Origin: Adenophora triphylla var. japonica | Lineage: Eukaryota > Streptophyta > Magnoliopsida > Asterales > Campanulaceae | Assembly (NCBI GenBank): GCA_022495995.1 | Contig: JAFEMH010003642.1 | Span: 1 to 64,000 of the forward strand | Length of the DNA: 64,000 nucleotides | Direction of reading: 5' to 3' | Shown: one piece after another, positions 42,942-53,860 of the stretch | How the letters are laid out: each line of letters starts with the position of its first letter | Numbering within the stretch: position 1 is the first letter of the stretch | Made by a program: the position numbers and the translations under genes | The notes under the pieces: generated by a model | The model's database searches: none | Told to the model about the DNA's origin: nothing | Seen by the model: only the letters and a program-made list of their open reading frames with translations

Positions 42942-45877
42942 TGTGAGCACCCCAACCCGGGACCTAACGCGTGTCCCGAGCTTGAGAAGCTCAAACTAAG
43001 AAAACCCATCTTAGATTCTTAAAACATTTATTTGCCTTTACAAAAAAACCAATTCTAAATTTTCCATAAACAAAATCAAATAATAATATCTCCACTTGGA
43101 GGAATTTAAACAAATACTTTAATAACCATACTTGATTAATTACATTGAAAATCCTAATTAACATTGTTTGACAAAAGAGTTTTCCTTCCAACTTGTAAAA
43201 GAGTAAAACTTAAATGTGACTCCCGACAATCCACTCATATACCTATCCTGATAAGTCCCAAAAGCGAGAGTCCAAACTCTTTCCCCGGCCTCACTGGTTC
43301 AGGTCACCTGTCTCAGCACAATCTAAAGCAGTAAAAGGGAAGGGGTGAGAATAAATCTCAATAAGCTATTATGAATGCAGCAAGATGCCAAACAAGATGC
43401 AACACATAGCATGGCAGCACATAACACATTATGAAAGCGGTAAACACCTTACGTTACCTCATTTTACCTTTCCCGTCTGAACAATAAGTCGTACAACGTG
43501 GGAGTAAAACTCCTCTCTTTGGAACTACCTCCAGCACATTCACCGCTTATAGGACTCATACTCCAGAGATCCATATAAGAAAATCAGATACTAAATCAGA
43601 GTATCCAACAACAATACTGCTAACTGTAAAGCTTTTGGCTTAATACAGAAGCATTCCCCCAAATCACCAAATCGCAACGGTCTGTAAGGCTTTTGGCTCA
43701 ATACAGTCGTTAGCACACCCACTCTGTGGCCACAGAGGGGAACGGTCACAGGTATAATGAACCTTCAATCACTTATAGAACAAATCAATAATTGATTGAA
43801 TTCCATTATACCCCCGAATATCAACACGTTCAAGCACATAATAGATACTTGAAATAAATCCACAAAAAGGGATAATAATATAACAACATGGTAAAATATA
43901 CTCATGCTAATCCATACCATAGTGCAACAGTTCATTTAATAGACTATGCATAATACCATTAATGAATATGAGTTCAAATAAGGTATCCACATAACCACAT
44001 AATCCACACCGGGATGCAATATAATAAACATGCCAGATAATCCACAACTGGGATACAACATAACAATATCAAATAATCCACACTCGGGATACAATACAAC
44101 CATATACCAAATAATCCACACTCGGGATACAATACAACCATATACCAAATAATCCACAATCGGGATACAATATATTGATGTAACACATATACATTACTAA
44201 CCAACACACTAGTGTGATTATAGTCTCTACACTGTTCAACTAATCACCAAGGTATGGGAGCAAGTAAGGCCAACCTAAACCGTAAACCATTCTTACAAAG
44301 TTACTACTCAACCTTGAATAATATTAATAAAGGTGCAAGACCTACTTCCCACAATTCCATTTTGACCAAATAAGACATCATGGCCTAGCCAAGGTATTCT
44401 ACTTTAACTTAGGTTAAAAAGGATTAATTCATATATGAAGTAGATTAGATTTCACTACTGTGAAAGGGTTAGGAATCATACTTAGTGGTTGTGGTTAAAA
44501 TTCAGCAAGAAAGGAAACTGGTGGACTTCTGGTGACATGGGCGACCGCCCAAGTCACTATGGGCGACCGCCCAAACAAGGGTCAAAAGGGGTTGATATTT
44601 CTGTGCTGATGGGCGGCCGCTCAAGCCACCATGGGCGACCGCCCAAGAGGGAAAATCTGAAGTCCAAAGGCTGCATTGGTGGGCGGCCGCTCAAGCCCAT
44701 ATGGGCGACCGCCCAAGATTGAAAATCCTCAAAATCCTGTTGAACCAAAATCCCAAGCCAAGCTTCTTCAAAGTTGTGAACATAAAAGGTTTTACTAACT
44801 TTCCTAACCTCATTATAAACCATTTAAACCCAAAGTAGTATTAATTTAGTACTCAAAATCCATGTCAACATCCCAAATAATTAAGACTAACCTAACCCTT
44901 TCACTTACTTAATTAATTCTCACATTTCACTACCACATTTCAAATTTAACCTTCTTAATCTAACTCAACCCACTTTCTTACATTCTTGATCAACTTCCTT
45001 AACAACAACATCATTCTTTATCATTAACCAATTTATCAACTCCAAGAAGATTTCCAAGATATCAAATAACCATTATAACAACAATAACACAATTATTTCA
45101 TGAGCATTTAAAGAAAGGAAATATCATAATAATTCAATTCCTAACTCTAATACTTGGCCAAACCCACATTAAATCCTTACTCTTGAACCATAAATTTTCC
45201 CAATTACTCTATACCACTCTTCTTTCAACTTAGATCACCAATTTACAACTTAAGATCAATTCCAACTCAATTATCATTATTCAAAATACCAAAAATCATC
45301 TTCTTTCAACAAGAGATTAATTAACACATAAAGTGGGCAATTATTAGAAAGAAGTCATAATAACTTACTTTAGAGATATGAGGTGAAACTATGATTTCTC
45401 TAGCTTGATGCATTCCCCTTGCCTCTACGAACATGGAAGTACACCCGGATCTTCAAATGGAAGAGAATTGCATTTATTATAATTTTTGGAAGGAGGAACT
45501 TAGGGGAGAATTTCCATGGAGGAAGTATGAGTGAGGAGGTGAAGAAGATGATGGAAAAGGTATGGGAGGAGTATAAGAAGTATGGGGAGGAGTTGAAAAT
45601 AATGAAAAGGGAGGAGGAAATCAAGGGGAGAGCATGGCCCCCATTCCCAAAACTAAGGCTTTCCAAATTTTCCACATAAATAAATCTAACTACCCACATT
45701 TTATTTATTTTGTCCATTTCTATTATTATACTTCTCCCAAGATGCTTTATTTAATTTCCCAATCATCTCAACCTAATATAAGAAATCAAATATATAAAAT
45801 GAACACAAAATATTAATAATAATACTAAAAGAATTTAATATGATGCTAAAATAGTGCCTAGGGTTAGGGTCGTTACA
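42942..45877 (-). repeat. 5' LTR of element B
   Basis: About 2.94 kb. On the minus strand it starts TGTAACGACCCTAACCC at 45877, beside the GGTTG TSD, and ends at the PBS. It contains the palindrome cluster at 44537-44716. No gene inside; the open frames here mirror those of the other LTR. Confidence 0.92.
44537..44716. repeat. GC-palindrome cluster in element B 5' LTR
   Basis: Same six-palindrome arrangement as 38753-38933; no difference was noticed between the two clusters although nearby LTR sequence differs. Confidence 0.85.
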
Positions 45878-47707
45878 GGTTGCCCCTGTTTCGGCATCTA
45901 CTGAGGCTGCTGCTCCTTCTGCACCAACTTTGGTCCCTTCTGATGAATCTGGACCCGGCACTCTAGGGAGGGGTATGAGACAGAAAACTCCCTCCGTTCG
46001 TCTCCGTGATTATGTTGCTCTCACTGCTTCTTCTTCTACGAGTCCATCCCTTGCCTCTCTGCTTCCAATCGATTCCTCAGGTACTCCTTATCCTATAGCT
46101 CACTATATAAACTGTGATCGTTTTTCTGCAAAATATCGTACCTTTCTTGCAGCCATTACAGTAGCTAAGGAGCCGGCATCCTTTCGCGAGGCCATGGCAC
46201 ATGACGGCTGGAAACAGTCCATGCAAGAGGAAATTCGTGCCTTAGAAGATAATGGCACATGGTCTATGGTTCCCCTTCCTCCTGGCAAACGTGCCCTGGG
46301 CTGTCAATGGGTATATAAGATCAAATATAATTCTGATGGAACTGTTGAAAGGCTCAAGTCTCGGTTAGTCGTCCGTGGCAATCACCAGAAAGAAGGTGTG
46401 GATTATACAGAGACCTTTGCTCTTGTGGCCAAAATGGTCACCGTTCTGGCCTTTCTTGCCATTGCTGCTTCCAAGAATTGGGAGTTACATCAGATGGATG
46501 TTCACAATGCCTTTCTGCATGGAGATCTAGCAGAGGAGGTTTATATAAAACTCCCTCCGGGGTTTGAAGCACCGAATCCCAACACAGTGTGTCGTCTTCA
46601 TAAGTCTCTTTATGGTCTGAAGCAGGCTCCTCGGTATTGGTTCGCCAAGTTCTTGGCTTCTTTGAAATCTTATGGCTTCCTCAAATCCTACTCCGACTAT
46701 TCTCTATTTACCTTTACAAAAGGAATGATTCAGATGAACGTGCTTGTGTATGTTGATGATCTCATTATTGCTGGAAACGATTTCGCTGCATTACAGGCCT
46801 TCAAGAAGTACTTGTGTGAGTGCTTCAAGATGAAAGATCTCGGTTCTCTGAAATACTTTCTTGGCATTGAAGTTGCCTTTAATCCTTCTGGTCAGTTCCT
46901 GTGCCAACGAAAGTACACATTGGATATTGTTTCTGAGGCAGGTTTGCTTGGCGCTAAGCCCTCGGGCTTCCCCATTGAGCCAAACCATAAGCTTGGAGTA
47001 GCTACTGGCGCTCTATTGGATGATCCGTAACGTTATCGACGCCTTGTTGGACGCCTCATCTACTTGGCTGTCACAGGCCGGACCTTGCTTATTCTGTTCA
47101 CATACTGTCTCAGTTCATGAAAGAACCCCGTACCGAACATTGGGATGCTGCTCTCCGGGTCGTTCGATTTCTCAAAGGCACTCCCGGTCAAGGCGTCCTT
47201 CTTCGCGCTGACAACGACCTTACTCTTCAAGGATGGTGCGATTCGGACTGGGCTGCTTGTCCTGTCATCCGTCGTTCCCTAACCGGTTGGCTTGTCTTTC
47301 TCGGCCATTCCCTCATCTCTTGGAAGACTAAGAAACAACCTACCGTGTCTCGATCTTCTGCTGAAGCTGAATACCGCGCCATGGCAGCTCTTACTTGTGA
47401 ATTAAAGTGGTTAAAGGGTTTGTTATTGAGCTTGGGGGTTTACCATCCCAAAGCTATTCCTATCTTTTGTGACAGTCAATCTACTCTCCACATTGCCAAG
47501 AACCCTGTTTATCATGAACTGACGAAGCACATTGAGGTTGATTGCCATTTCGTTCGTGACGCCGTCTCCGATGGCCTTATCTCTCCTTCTTACATTCCCA
47601 CCAAGACACAGTTAGCCGATATCATTACTTATAAAGCTCTCGGGAAACAGCCGTTTGATCTTTTACTTAGCAAGTTAGGGCTTCTCAATCCGCACGCTCT
47701 AACTTGA
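45878..47707 (+). pseudogene. gag-pol: Copia polyprotein: reverse transcriptase and RNase H part
   Basis: Resumes the copia frame after element B. The linker ends in RGMRQKTPSVRLRDY. The RT begins near FREAMAHDGWKQSMQEEI (about 46180) and shows GCQWVYKIKYN, QMDVHNAFLHGDL, SLYGLKQAPRYW and the catalytic YVDD (about 46749). RNase H follows with WCDSDWAAC, SSAEAEYRAMA and FCDSQST carrying the acidic residues, then a C-terminal KLGLLNPHALT and stop at 47707. Two breaks: an in-frame TAA at 47028-47030 and a frameshift near 47077, so RNase H reads from 47117 in another frame. The protein would copy element RNA to DNA; it is not functional as read. Confidence 0.92.
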
Positions 47708-47714
47708 GGGAGGG
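47704..47714 (+). other. Copia polypurine tract
   Basis: TTGAGGGAGGG directly precedes the 3' LTR start TGTGACGC and overlaps the stop codon of the polyprotein, as is common in copia elements. Confidence 0.85.
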
Positions 47715-48016
47715 TGTGACGCAGGTTACTGCCTTTGGGAGCGTCCGCTCCCAAGGAGGGGGAGCGCCTGCTCCCAATAGGCCAGTTTCTGTTTCAAGTC
47801 TCTGGAATTAGGGAGCGTCCGCTCCCAGAGAGGGGGAGCGTCTGCTCCCAGTGTCGCAGCACAGATTTGGTTTCCTTTTTCCTTGCGTCTGTTTTGGAAT
47901 AGGATAGTTGATTTAGAATAGGATTGTTTTTCCGTTTTGATTTCCTGTTCCTAAAACTATGTTACTATATAATTCCTCCTTGAGAAAAGAATAAACACAA
48001 GAAATTCTACCCAAAT

Positions 48017-48020
<4 letters not shown>
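47715..48020 (+). repeat. Copia 3' LTR, terminal bases lost to (TA)n
   Basis: Matches 22311-22600 and carries an extra GGGAGCG...CGCTCCC unit, so it has four palindromes (47734-47850). The last bases TTTCTACA present in the 5' LTR are absent; the LTR passes from CCCAAATTAAA straight into a TA microsatellite. Confidence 0.9.
47734..47850. repeat. GC-palindrome cluster in copia 3' LTR
   Basis: Four units: TTGGGAGCGTCCGCTCCCAA, GGGAGCGCCTGCTCCCA, GGGAGCGTCCGCTCCCA and GGGAGCGTCTGCTCCCA. Each is a 7 bp inverted repeat with a two-base spacer (imperfect in two). Confidence 0.85.

Positions 48021-48073
<53 letters not shown>
48020..48073. repeat. (TA)n microsatellite after the copia
   Basis: About 27 TA dinucleotides follow the copia 3' LTR. 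This is probably the tail of repeat R1 (22205-22310) into which the copia inserted. Confidence 0.88.
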
Positions 48074-48078
<5 letters not shown>

Positions 48079-48297
48079 CTTGTGCTAGTATTTTGATATT
48101 TTGAATTAATGAAATGATGAAACTCATGGTTCTGTATTGTAACAAAAGAATAAATTGATGTTCTCCTTATTTGTAACATGATAGTTAGTAATTGTCACAA
48201 AAAATATCTTACCAAGTGAAAAACCTTACCGTTGCAGATGTATATGTGCAAATTCAACACATAATGTGACGATTCATAACAGTCGAAAAAACTGTCA

Positions 48298-48432
48298 GTT
48301 TTCTAACTGTCATAATAGAATATTTTTGACTATATGTCGATGCTAAATCGTGACACTTTTTTAATTAAGTTTTCTAACTGTCATAGAGTATTTTTGACTA
48401 TATGTCGATGCTAAACCGTGACACTTTTTTAT
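48298..48432 (+). repeat. Tandem duplication of about 68 bp
   Basis: Two copies run from TTTTCTAACTGTCATA through TATTTTTGACTATATGTCGA to CGTGACACTTTTTTA, differing by a short indel and one C/T. The origin is unclear. Confidence 0.85.
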
Positions 48433-48605
48433 TATATATTCACTTTTGTGACAGTTTGACCTAGCCTCGCAAAAGACACAATTTTCATAGTGTCAATTCT
48501 GACGAGATTTATGGTCTCATAATCATCCTCACTATCACTTAGGTTCACCATAGAGCTCACCCTATTTCTCTTTCGAATGTTAGCACATTCATTAGCATAG
48601 TGACT

Positions 48606-48790
48606 AGGGGTGTGCAAAAAAGAAGTTGGAACCGGATGGGAACAACGAAACCGGATTCGACCAATTAAAATCGAACCGAACCAATACTTATGGTTCGGTC
48701 CTGATTCTAAGTTTCCGTAAGATTGAAATATTGGTCTGGTCCTAGTTTTAAGAAATTTAACACCGGTTAGAACCGGACCGGAGCAATAAT
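48606..48790. mobile_element. Possible non-autonomous hAT terminus
   Basis: TAGGGGTGTGCAAAA followed by clustered GGTTCGGT, AACCGGA and ACCGGACCGG words resembles the ends of hAT elements such as 59078-62056. A matching opposite end and TSD were not found, so this may be a truncated copy. Confidence 0.35.
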
Positions 48791-49996
48791 ACATCTATAT
48801 TACAATACTTGTGGGTTTTAACCACCACACAAAGAGTGGCTGAGATTCAATTTCACAAAAAACAAAGAACGATCAAGATTAAATCTGTGACCCTAACCTC
48901 CATCACTAACCCCTCTCCTCTATACTCCTAACGCTCAAGCCAATAATCGATCATTCCCCTCAACCAATTTTTCATCTCCTCCGCAAACATGTTCGTAACT
49001 CCTTCGATGATCCCTTGTCGTATGTCATATTAGCATAATTGTGTAATTGATGGTTTGCTGCCAATGTTTGTTCTCTTGCTAGGACGAGGAGAATACTTAT
49101 ATGGAAGTTGATCACTCTTTGCTACCAAACATTTTCATCTATTTCAAGTTGTAATCTGTGGTCCGTGGTGAAGGCAACGGGGACAAATTTGTTCAAGGTG
49201 GGTAATAATTTAGTATATGTCTTTCTGAATATCATGGTTTAATTGAATCTGTATATGATTTTTTTTCTCTTCTCACAGTTCCAAATTTAATGTTTTCTTT
49301 TTTCATATTTGTTTTACTTGACCTCTTTAACACAAGAAAAATTGGGGAGGGGGGGGGAGGGAAAAACCTGACTCCATAGAAAACATCAATTTGTTCTATC
49401 TTTTCAAAATGTCGAGATGGATTATATCAATTTTTTGGAGATTTAATTAAGTTGAGGTAGTATAATCCTGGAAATCAAAATGTCAAGACTGATTATATCA
49501 AATTTTGCGGAACGAGATAGTTATAGATACGTATTAGGATGGTGAATATGTTAGAGAAGGTGAAGTGTTAGAGTTAAATGTAGCTTCAAGCTTATTTTGG
49601 CCTGAGTTCTTAAAGGGTTTTAGAAGCAGCCCGTTTTGATTTTTTTATTGGAGTTATACATTGTAATAGTTGGAGGAGATGAATATTAGACCATTTCAAT
49701 TAAATGAGAGGCCTCTTACATTGGAGCAAATGCCATATATTTTGCATCTCATTCTTCAACTATTTGGACCTCCACTTTTTTTCCTCCGACATACATCCTG
49801 CACAAAGAGATTTTGGATCATCGGATGAGTTTTTACTCCCAATGATCGTGGTATGAATTTAAACGTAAAAGGCCAAGGAGATGGGTGCCTTTGGCTGCTG
49901 TTATGTTACAACATCCATTTCAAGCAGAATTTAGTTGTTGATGTGTTTTTTTTATTTTATCTCCACAAAACAATTGTCCTTTTTATACATTTTCAT

Positions 49997-50152
49997 CAAG
50001 GTTCTAAAAAGCCCTTGGCGGAGGCTAGGCGGCGGAGCCGGGCCTAGCGCCTAGGCGGGGATTAGTCGGGATTAGTCGGGACCTAGGCGGGGCTTAGAAC
50101 TAGGCGTTGGAGAGGGGCCTAGCGCCCTTAGGCGGGGTCTTTTAGAATACTG
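49997..50152. mobile_element. GC-rich hAT-like MITE D2 (TAGGCG family)
   Basis: Ends CAAGGTTCTAAAAAG and, inverted, CAGTATTCTAAAAGACC; inside are CTAGGCGG, GCCTAGCGCC and two GGGATTAGTC copies. Flanks ATTTTCAT and GTTTTCAT agree at seven of eight bases, fitting an 8 bp TSD. It is the short relative of D1 at 13971-14695. Confidence 0.75.
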
Positions 50153-50869
50153 GTTTTCATTACTGTTATTTTTATTTGTTTTACGGTTATAATTTTGGTG
50201 GACATGTTGGTTTCAAAAAAAAATTGTGGAAAGCCATCAAAGTGGATATTATGTATTCTTAATATCAACATCTCCAGATAAACACCAGCTCGGTCAACCA
50301 ATTTAGCCGTCTTCGTTTATCTGGTGAGTCATTTCATTAAATTAGAAAATATTTGGTATTTTTATTTTCTCATGTTGTTGCAGGTGGCTCAAAAGTGATC
50401 TCTCAAAACATTTCTAGACCAGCACCATAATCTTAACTATTTTAGATCTTAAGTATTGAAATGTTATTGTATATGAAAGATATATGTTCCAAGGATTGCA
50501 AACTCACTCCCTGTCACGTTTTATATTTTCCAAGTCCACTATGTTAATCTTTTATGGCTTCTTGATGTCAATTTGGGTTGAAGTTGCACGCACAGGTTCT
50601 TACTTTGGTTGTATTAACTATAGCTGCTAAATCAGTGTAAAAGGCGGAACGATACGCAAAGTTCCTTCCTTCTATGGAAAATTACTCGCACGAGTATCGA
50701 AGGGATCATAAGGATCAAAAAATATGTACATTTTTAAAAGACCCATAATGAGATACTGAATAGTGCATATATATATTTCAAGATCCGAGATTTTTGTGAT
50801 ATGGTTATTTTGATTCATCAATTGTAAACTTTCATAAATAGGTCACAAGTTTTTTTTATCTCCGTGCAG
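50153..50869. other. Unassigned DNA upstream of the tubulin fragment
   Basis: T-rich, intron-like sequence. No domain or terminal repeat was recognised. It ends in a polypyrimidine stretch and CAG before the alpha-tubulin fragment, so part may be a captured or decayed intron. Confidence 0.4.
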
Positions 50870-51006
50870 TGACATCATTTGGTGTTGGACATGATGCATT
50901 TGATACGTTCTTTAGTGAAATTGGGGCTGAAAAGTATGTCCAACGACCAATAATAGTTGATCTTGAACCAACTGTTATTGATAGACAATCTCAGTTTAAA
51001 GCTTGA
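50870..51006 (+). pseudogene. Alpha-tubulin exon fragment
   Basis: After TTTTTTTTATCTCCGTGCAG, an acceptor-like site, the plus strand encodes [37 protein letters not shown] and then stops at TGA. This matches the region of plant alpha-tubulin just before [11 protein letters not shown], a microtubule subunit. Only about 45 of roughly 450 residues remain, with several substitutions and no downstream exon recognised. The intron-like upstream sequence suggests a genomic rather than cDNA copy. Confidence 0.8.
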
Positions 51007-52648
51007 ATCTTTAATTAGGCCAGTGTGATTGATACAATTTTCTTCACTTTATGGTTTCGCCCTAGCAACTGTTCTTTTCTGGAGGCGAATGCGAGTCAAT
51101 TTTATATTACATTATTTTTTAATGTTGCGTTTCCCATTGTAGTGTTTAGTCCATCATACTTATCTATTATGTCATGATTTATAAGGTTTAGCAATCCACA
51201 TAATCTTTTTATACACTGTTTTTTTTTTTTTTTTTGTAAACCTTAAACTACTCACCATTTTCCTTTTATTTGTTTATAGACATTATTAGTACCCGTGTTG
51301 GAGGCAACCCATACCAGATCAAGGGGGGTTATTCCTACTATGGGGTTGCTGTATTAAACCTTGGTTTTGATTTAATTTGAGTTTCGAATGGATGTTTGTT
51401 TGAGTTCTTTCTTAGGATACACTTAAGAATTTGATCAATTTTGTGGTATTGGACTTCTTAATATGCCTTTTCTGTTTGGTGGGGTTAATTTTGAAAGATG
51501 TTTAACTTCTTAATGAACTACCATCCCCTCCTCCCCCAATTGTCATTTTCAACACAATCTCCACAACATCAGCGACTCAAATACCTCTCCATCAGTTCTA
51601 TCAATTTAGCAGCCAAGGATGGCTCATTTCCTTCGGATTCTAATCTCTTAATCTCTTATGACTTTGAATCACTTCTGATTCTTTCATAAACCCACCTTAT
51701 ATCAACTTCAATTCTTCGATTACGTGAGTGCTCAACACTTGATACATACAATAATTCGTCATTTTCATTTCGAGTTAATCAAATAAATGGAGAGAAGTTT
51801 TTTTTTTTTTGTAAATATCAATTTCCCCACTTTTATTTTTCATACTATTCCGTGCCATTAGGATGGGCATTTGAGTACTAGTCTATATTACAACAGACAA
51901 TGAGAATAACCGCCGAGATAAAGAAAGGTCTGTATTGAATTTCACAAAATGATTTGACGGCTCCAAGTTAACACAAATAATCAACCGATTGTTCCCACTC
52001 CCATGGTAGTTACATAACCTCTTCGGCCTCAAACATGCAAAGATTTATCTATTTCTCCCCGTGAGTCTTCTCTCTTACCGTCTTCTCCTCTCTCACTATT
52101 CTCGTTGTAACTTGGTGAAACCTTTCGACCATCTCTCACTCAACCATCACGTCTTGATAATGGTCGCATCGATGATTGTTTGTAGCCAGGAATCCAAATA
52201 GTTACATGTTCTTGCAGTGATTACAAAAAAATTAATGCAAGGTTAACTTCTCAAATTTTCCAACACCGAAAGTATTCAACATCTCCATATTATTTGATAT
52301 TGGCCACGATGATGATTTTTTGTCACCGGGAATCCAAACAGTTACATGTTTTTGCAGTTGATTACAACAAATTTACTGCAAGGTTATTGAGAGAATGCTC
52401 AAGATCTCTTAGTGCAATACTTGCCCAATATTATGCAGTTGGTTTACATGTTAAAAATTTGGCCAATATTAAGAAGTCGGTTTACGTGTTTGCTCATGAA
52501 ATGTATTGTTGTTTTATTCATTAGGGCTGGTTGTTTGTTTCTGTTGATTAGCACATGTAATGAATATGGATTTCTTGTGTTTGATATGAGGCAACAATAT
52601 GTTGTTGTCTTCGGTTAGTTTATGTGTTTGCTAAATGCTTGATTTAGT
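51007..52648. other. Unassigned gene-fragment mosaic
   Basis: No recognised domain. A T-run lies near 51221-51237. At about 51280 a T-rich stretch ending in ATAG precedes a short open segment (IISTRVGGNPYQIKGGYSYYG) that could be another exon fragment but was not identified. A local duplication is at 52171-52386. Open frames at 51498-51689 and 52294-52618 show no domain. Confidence 0.4.
52171..52386 (+). repeat. Local direct duplication of about 70 bp
   Basis: GGAATCCAAA[T/C]AGTTACATGTT through TTGCAGT, GATTACAA and AATGCAAGGTTA occurs at about 52171-52245 and again at 52310-52386, separated by about 65 bp. Copies differ at several bases. Confidence 0.75.
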
Positions 52649-52700
52649 GATCAAGAGAAGTTTGAGAAATTTGGCCTATCACCCTTGAAAGGTGTTCTAT
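52649..52700 (+). pseudogene. CDC48: Short CDC48 D2-domain fragment
   Basis: Encodes EKFEKFGLSPLKGVLFYG, the segment just before the Walker A motif of the second AAA domain of CDC48/p97. It stops before the Walker A lysine. The same segment occurs again, in longer context, at 58520-58570 beyond the hAT insertion. This short copy looks like a partial duplication. Confidence 0.75.
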
Positions 52701-53683
52701 TTTATGGTTGTCAACTCTAAATTGTTTAACAATGATTTTTAATTGTTGCTTGTTAGAACTGGGTTGCACCCCAACTGTTTGATCGCTTGCTAGAACTGGG
52801 TTACACCCCAACTGTTTGATCAAATGTCTAAGTGGATGACATTGAGTGTTTTTATCTTCAGCTTTGAATTCTACTCTCCCACCCTTTCTGAGATTTAATT
52901 CTAGTTTCTTATTTTGGTTTTGAGAAATTTTGTTACTGTTAGTACTATGGTTCAATGAAGTTAGTTTCCTATATATTGTGATCATCATGGACCGCCAACA
53001 TTCATGTAAATCAAGTTTAATGTTCTTTTCTATTTAATTAATTAGCTTTTGGTGGCCAAGCCGAATGATTTGTCAACAATGAAAGAGGGCGATCGAGAGA
53101 TTGTGCGACCGTAAAAAGAAGGCGGTGATAGTCGTGACAAGGCCAAGAGTGGCGGTGGCCTCAAATGGTGGAAGGGCAATACAAATATAGAGGTTATCTC
53201 CTATTTTTTTTTCTTTACGGAACTTTTGATAAAATGGAACACTCAAAAGGTTAGTATTTAGATGTTTGTTCTATATTAATTTAAGTTGCATCCCATTGTA
53301 AAAGTTAAAACATTCATGGATCACTTCTTTTTTGGCTTACAATTCCTTTTCCTGCTCCCTTTGATGTTTCAATTCTTTCAACTATAAATCTATGAAAATT
53401 CTAATTGCGAGATTCGGTTTATATTTTTGTTCATCTATCTCTTTATTGGAAATTCTGAAATTTTGTTTCTTTAGAATGGTTTGGGGAGGGGGGGGGGGTT
53501 GGAGAGAAAAATAGGTAGAGTTGTACTGGAAATTTTGCTGCTTCAGAATGATTTGGGGAGGGGGTTGGAGAAAAATAGGGACAGGGTTGTTGCTTTGTTA
53601 CGATATCACATTGCAATTGCATTTGCAACTTCCAAATTGCACCAATAACATTTCTGGTAAAATTATAGTTCTAATATCGTAAA
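52701..53683. other. Unassigned DNA between CDC48 fragment and hAT
   Basis: Contains two close copies of AGAACTGGGTT[G/A]CACCCCAACTG (about 52757 and 52793) and two G-run segments of the type GAATGGTTTGGGGAGGG (about 53472 and 53546). No gene was recognised. Confidence 0.4.
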
Positions 53684-53699
53684 TTTGTTTGTAGGGGTG

Positions 53700-53860
53700 G
53701 TTCGGTTGGTATATCGGCTTCATTTTGCTTGTACCGTGTACCAACCAAGTATGAATTGGTACAAGAAAATCTGTACCAGTACCAACCACAAAAGTCGGTA
53801 TACCAAATTTATGGTACGGTTGGTATTCGGTTGGTACGGTTGGTATTAGACATATACCAA
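53700..53860. repeat. Left subterminal repeat region of the hAT
   Basis: Repeated GGTTGGTA, TACCAACC, GGTATACC and GGTACGG words on both strands. Similar words occupy 58030-58200 at the right end. hAT transposases bind such subterminal repeats. Confidence 0.7.

Larger units (their letters stand above)
37153..45877 (-). mobile_element. Gypsy element B, Tekay-like, gag only
   Basis: LTRs of about 2.94 kb (37153-40099 and 42942-45877) with a perfect 5 bp TSD GGTTG (37148-37152 and 45878-45882). On the minus strand the LTR starts TGTAACGACCCTAACCC and ends GTGCTCACA. The PBS is an intact initiator-Met type, and a PPT adjoins the left LTR. The 2.8 kb interior holds a gag gene with one in-frame stop and no pol, the structure called TR-GAG in plants. 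The insertion splits the copia between integrase and RT. LTR length and gag type suggest the Tekay/Del chromovirus lineage. Confidence 0.92.
22311..48020 (+). mobile_element. Ty1/copia retrotransposon (Ale/Ivana-like), split by two nested elements
   Basis: About 300 bp LTRs at 22311-22600 and 47715-48020, a Met-type PBS, a polypurine tract and a gag-protease-integrase-RT-RNase H order (integrase before RT, the Ty1/copia arrangement). Without the two insertions (C at 22897-34882, B at 37153-45877) it is about 5.0 kb, a normal size. Both insertions have perfect 5 bp TSDs, so the copia was there first. The clade is judged from short LTRs and the zinc knuckle followed by GYPEWWGD; Ale or Ivana/Oryco are both possible. 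It is inactive: two insertions, two in-frame stops and a frameshift. Confidence 0.92.
48074..49996. other. Unassigned DNA with small repeats
   Basis: Contains a 65-70 bp tandem duplication (48298-48432) and a possible hAT-like terminus (48606 onward). A G-run occurs near 49348. No coding frame with a recognisable domain was found on either strand. Confidence 0.45.

Noticed and set aside
48479..48503. CACTA-like terminus (complement of TTTTCATAGTG)
   Set aside because: No second terminus or 3 bp TSD could be found; the motif alone is too short.
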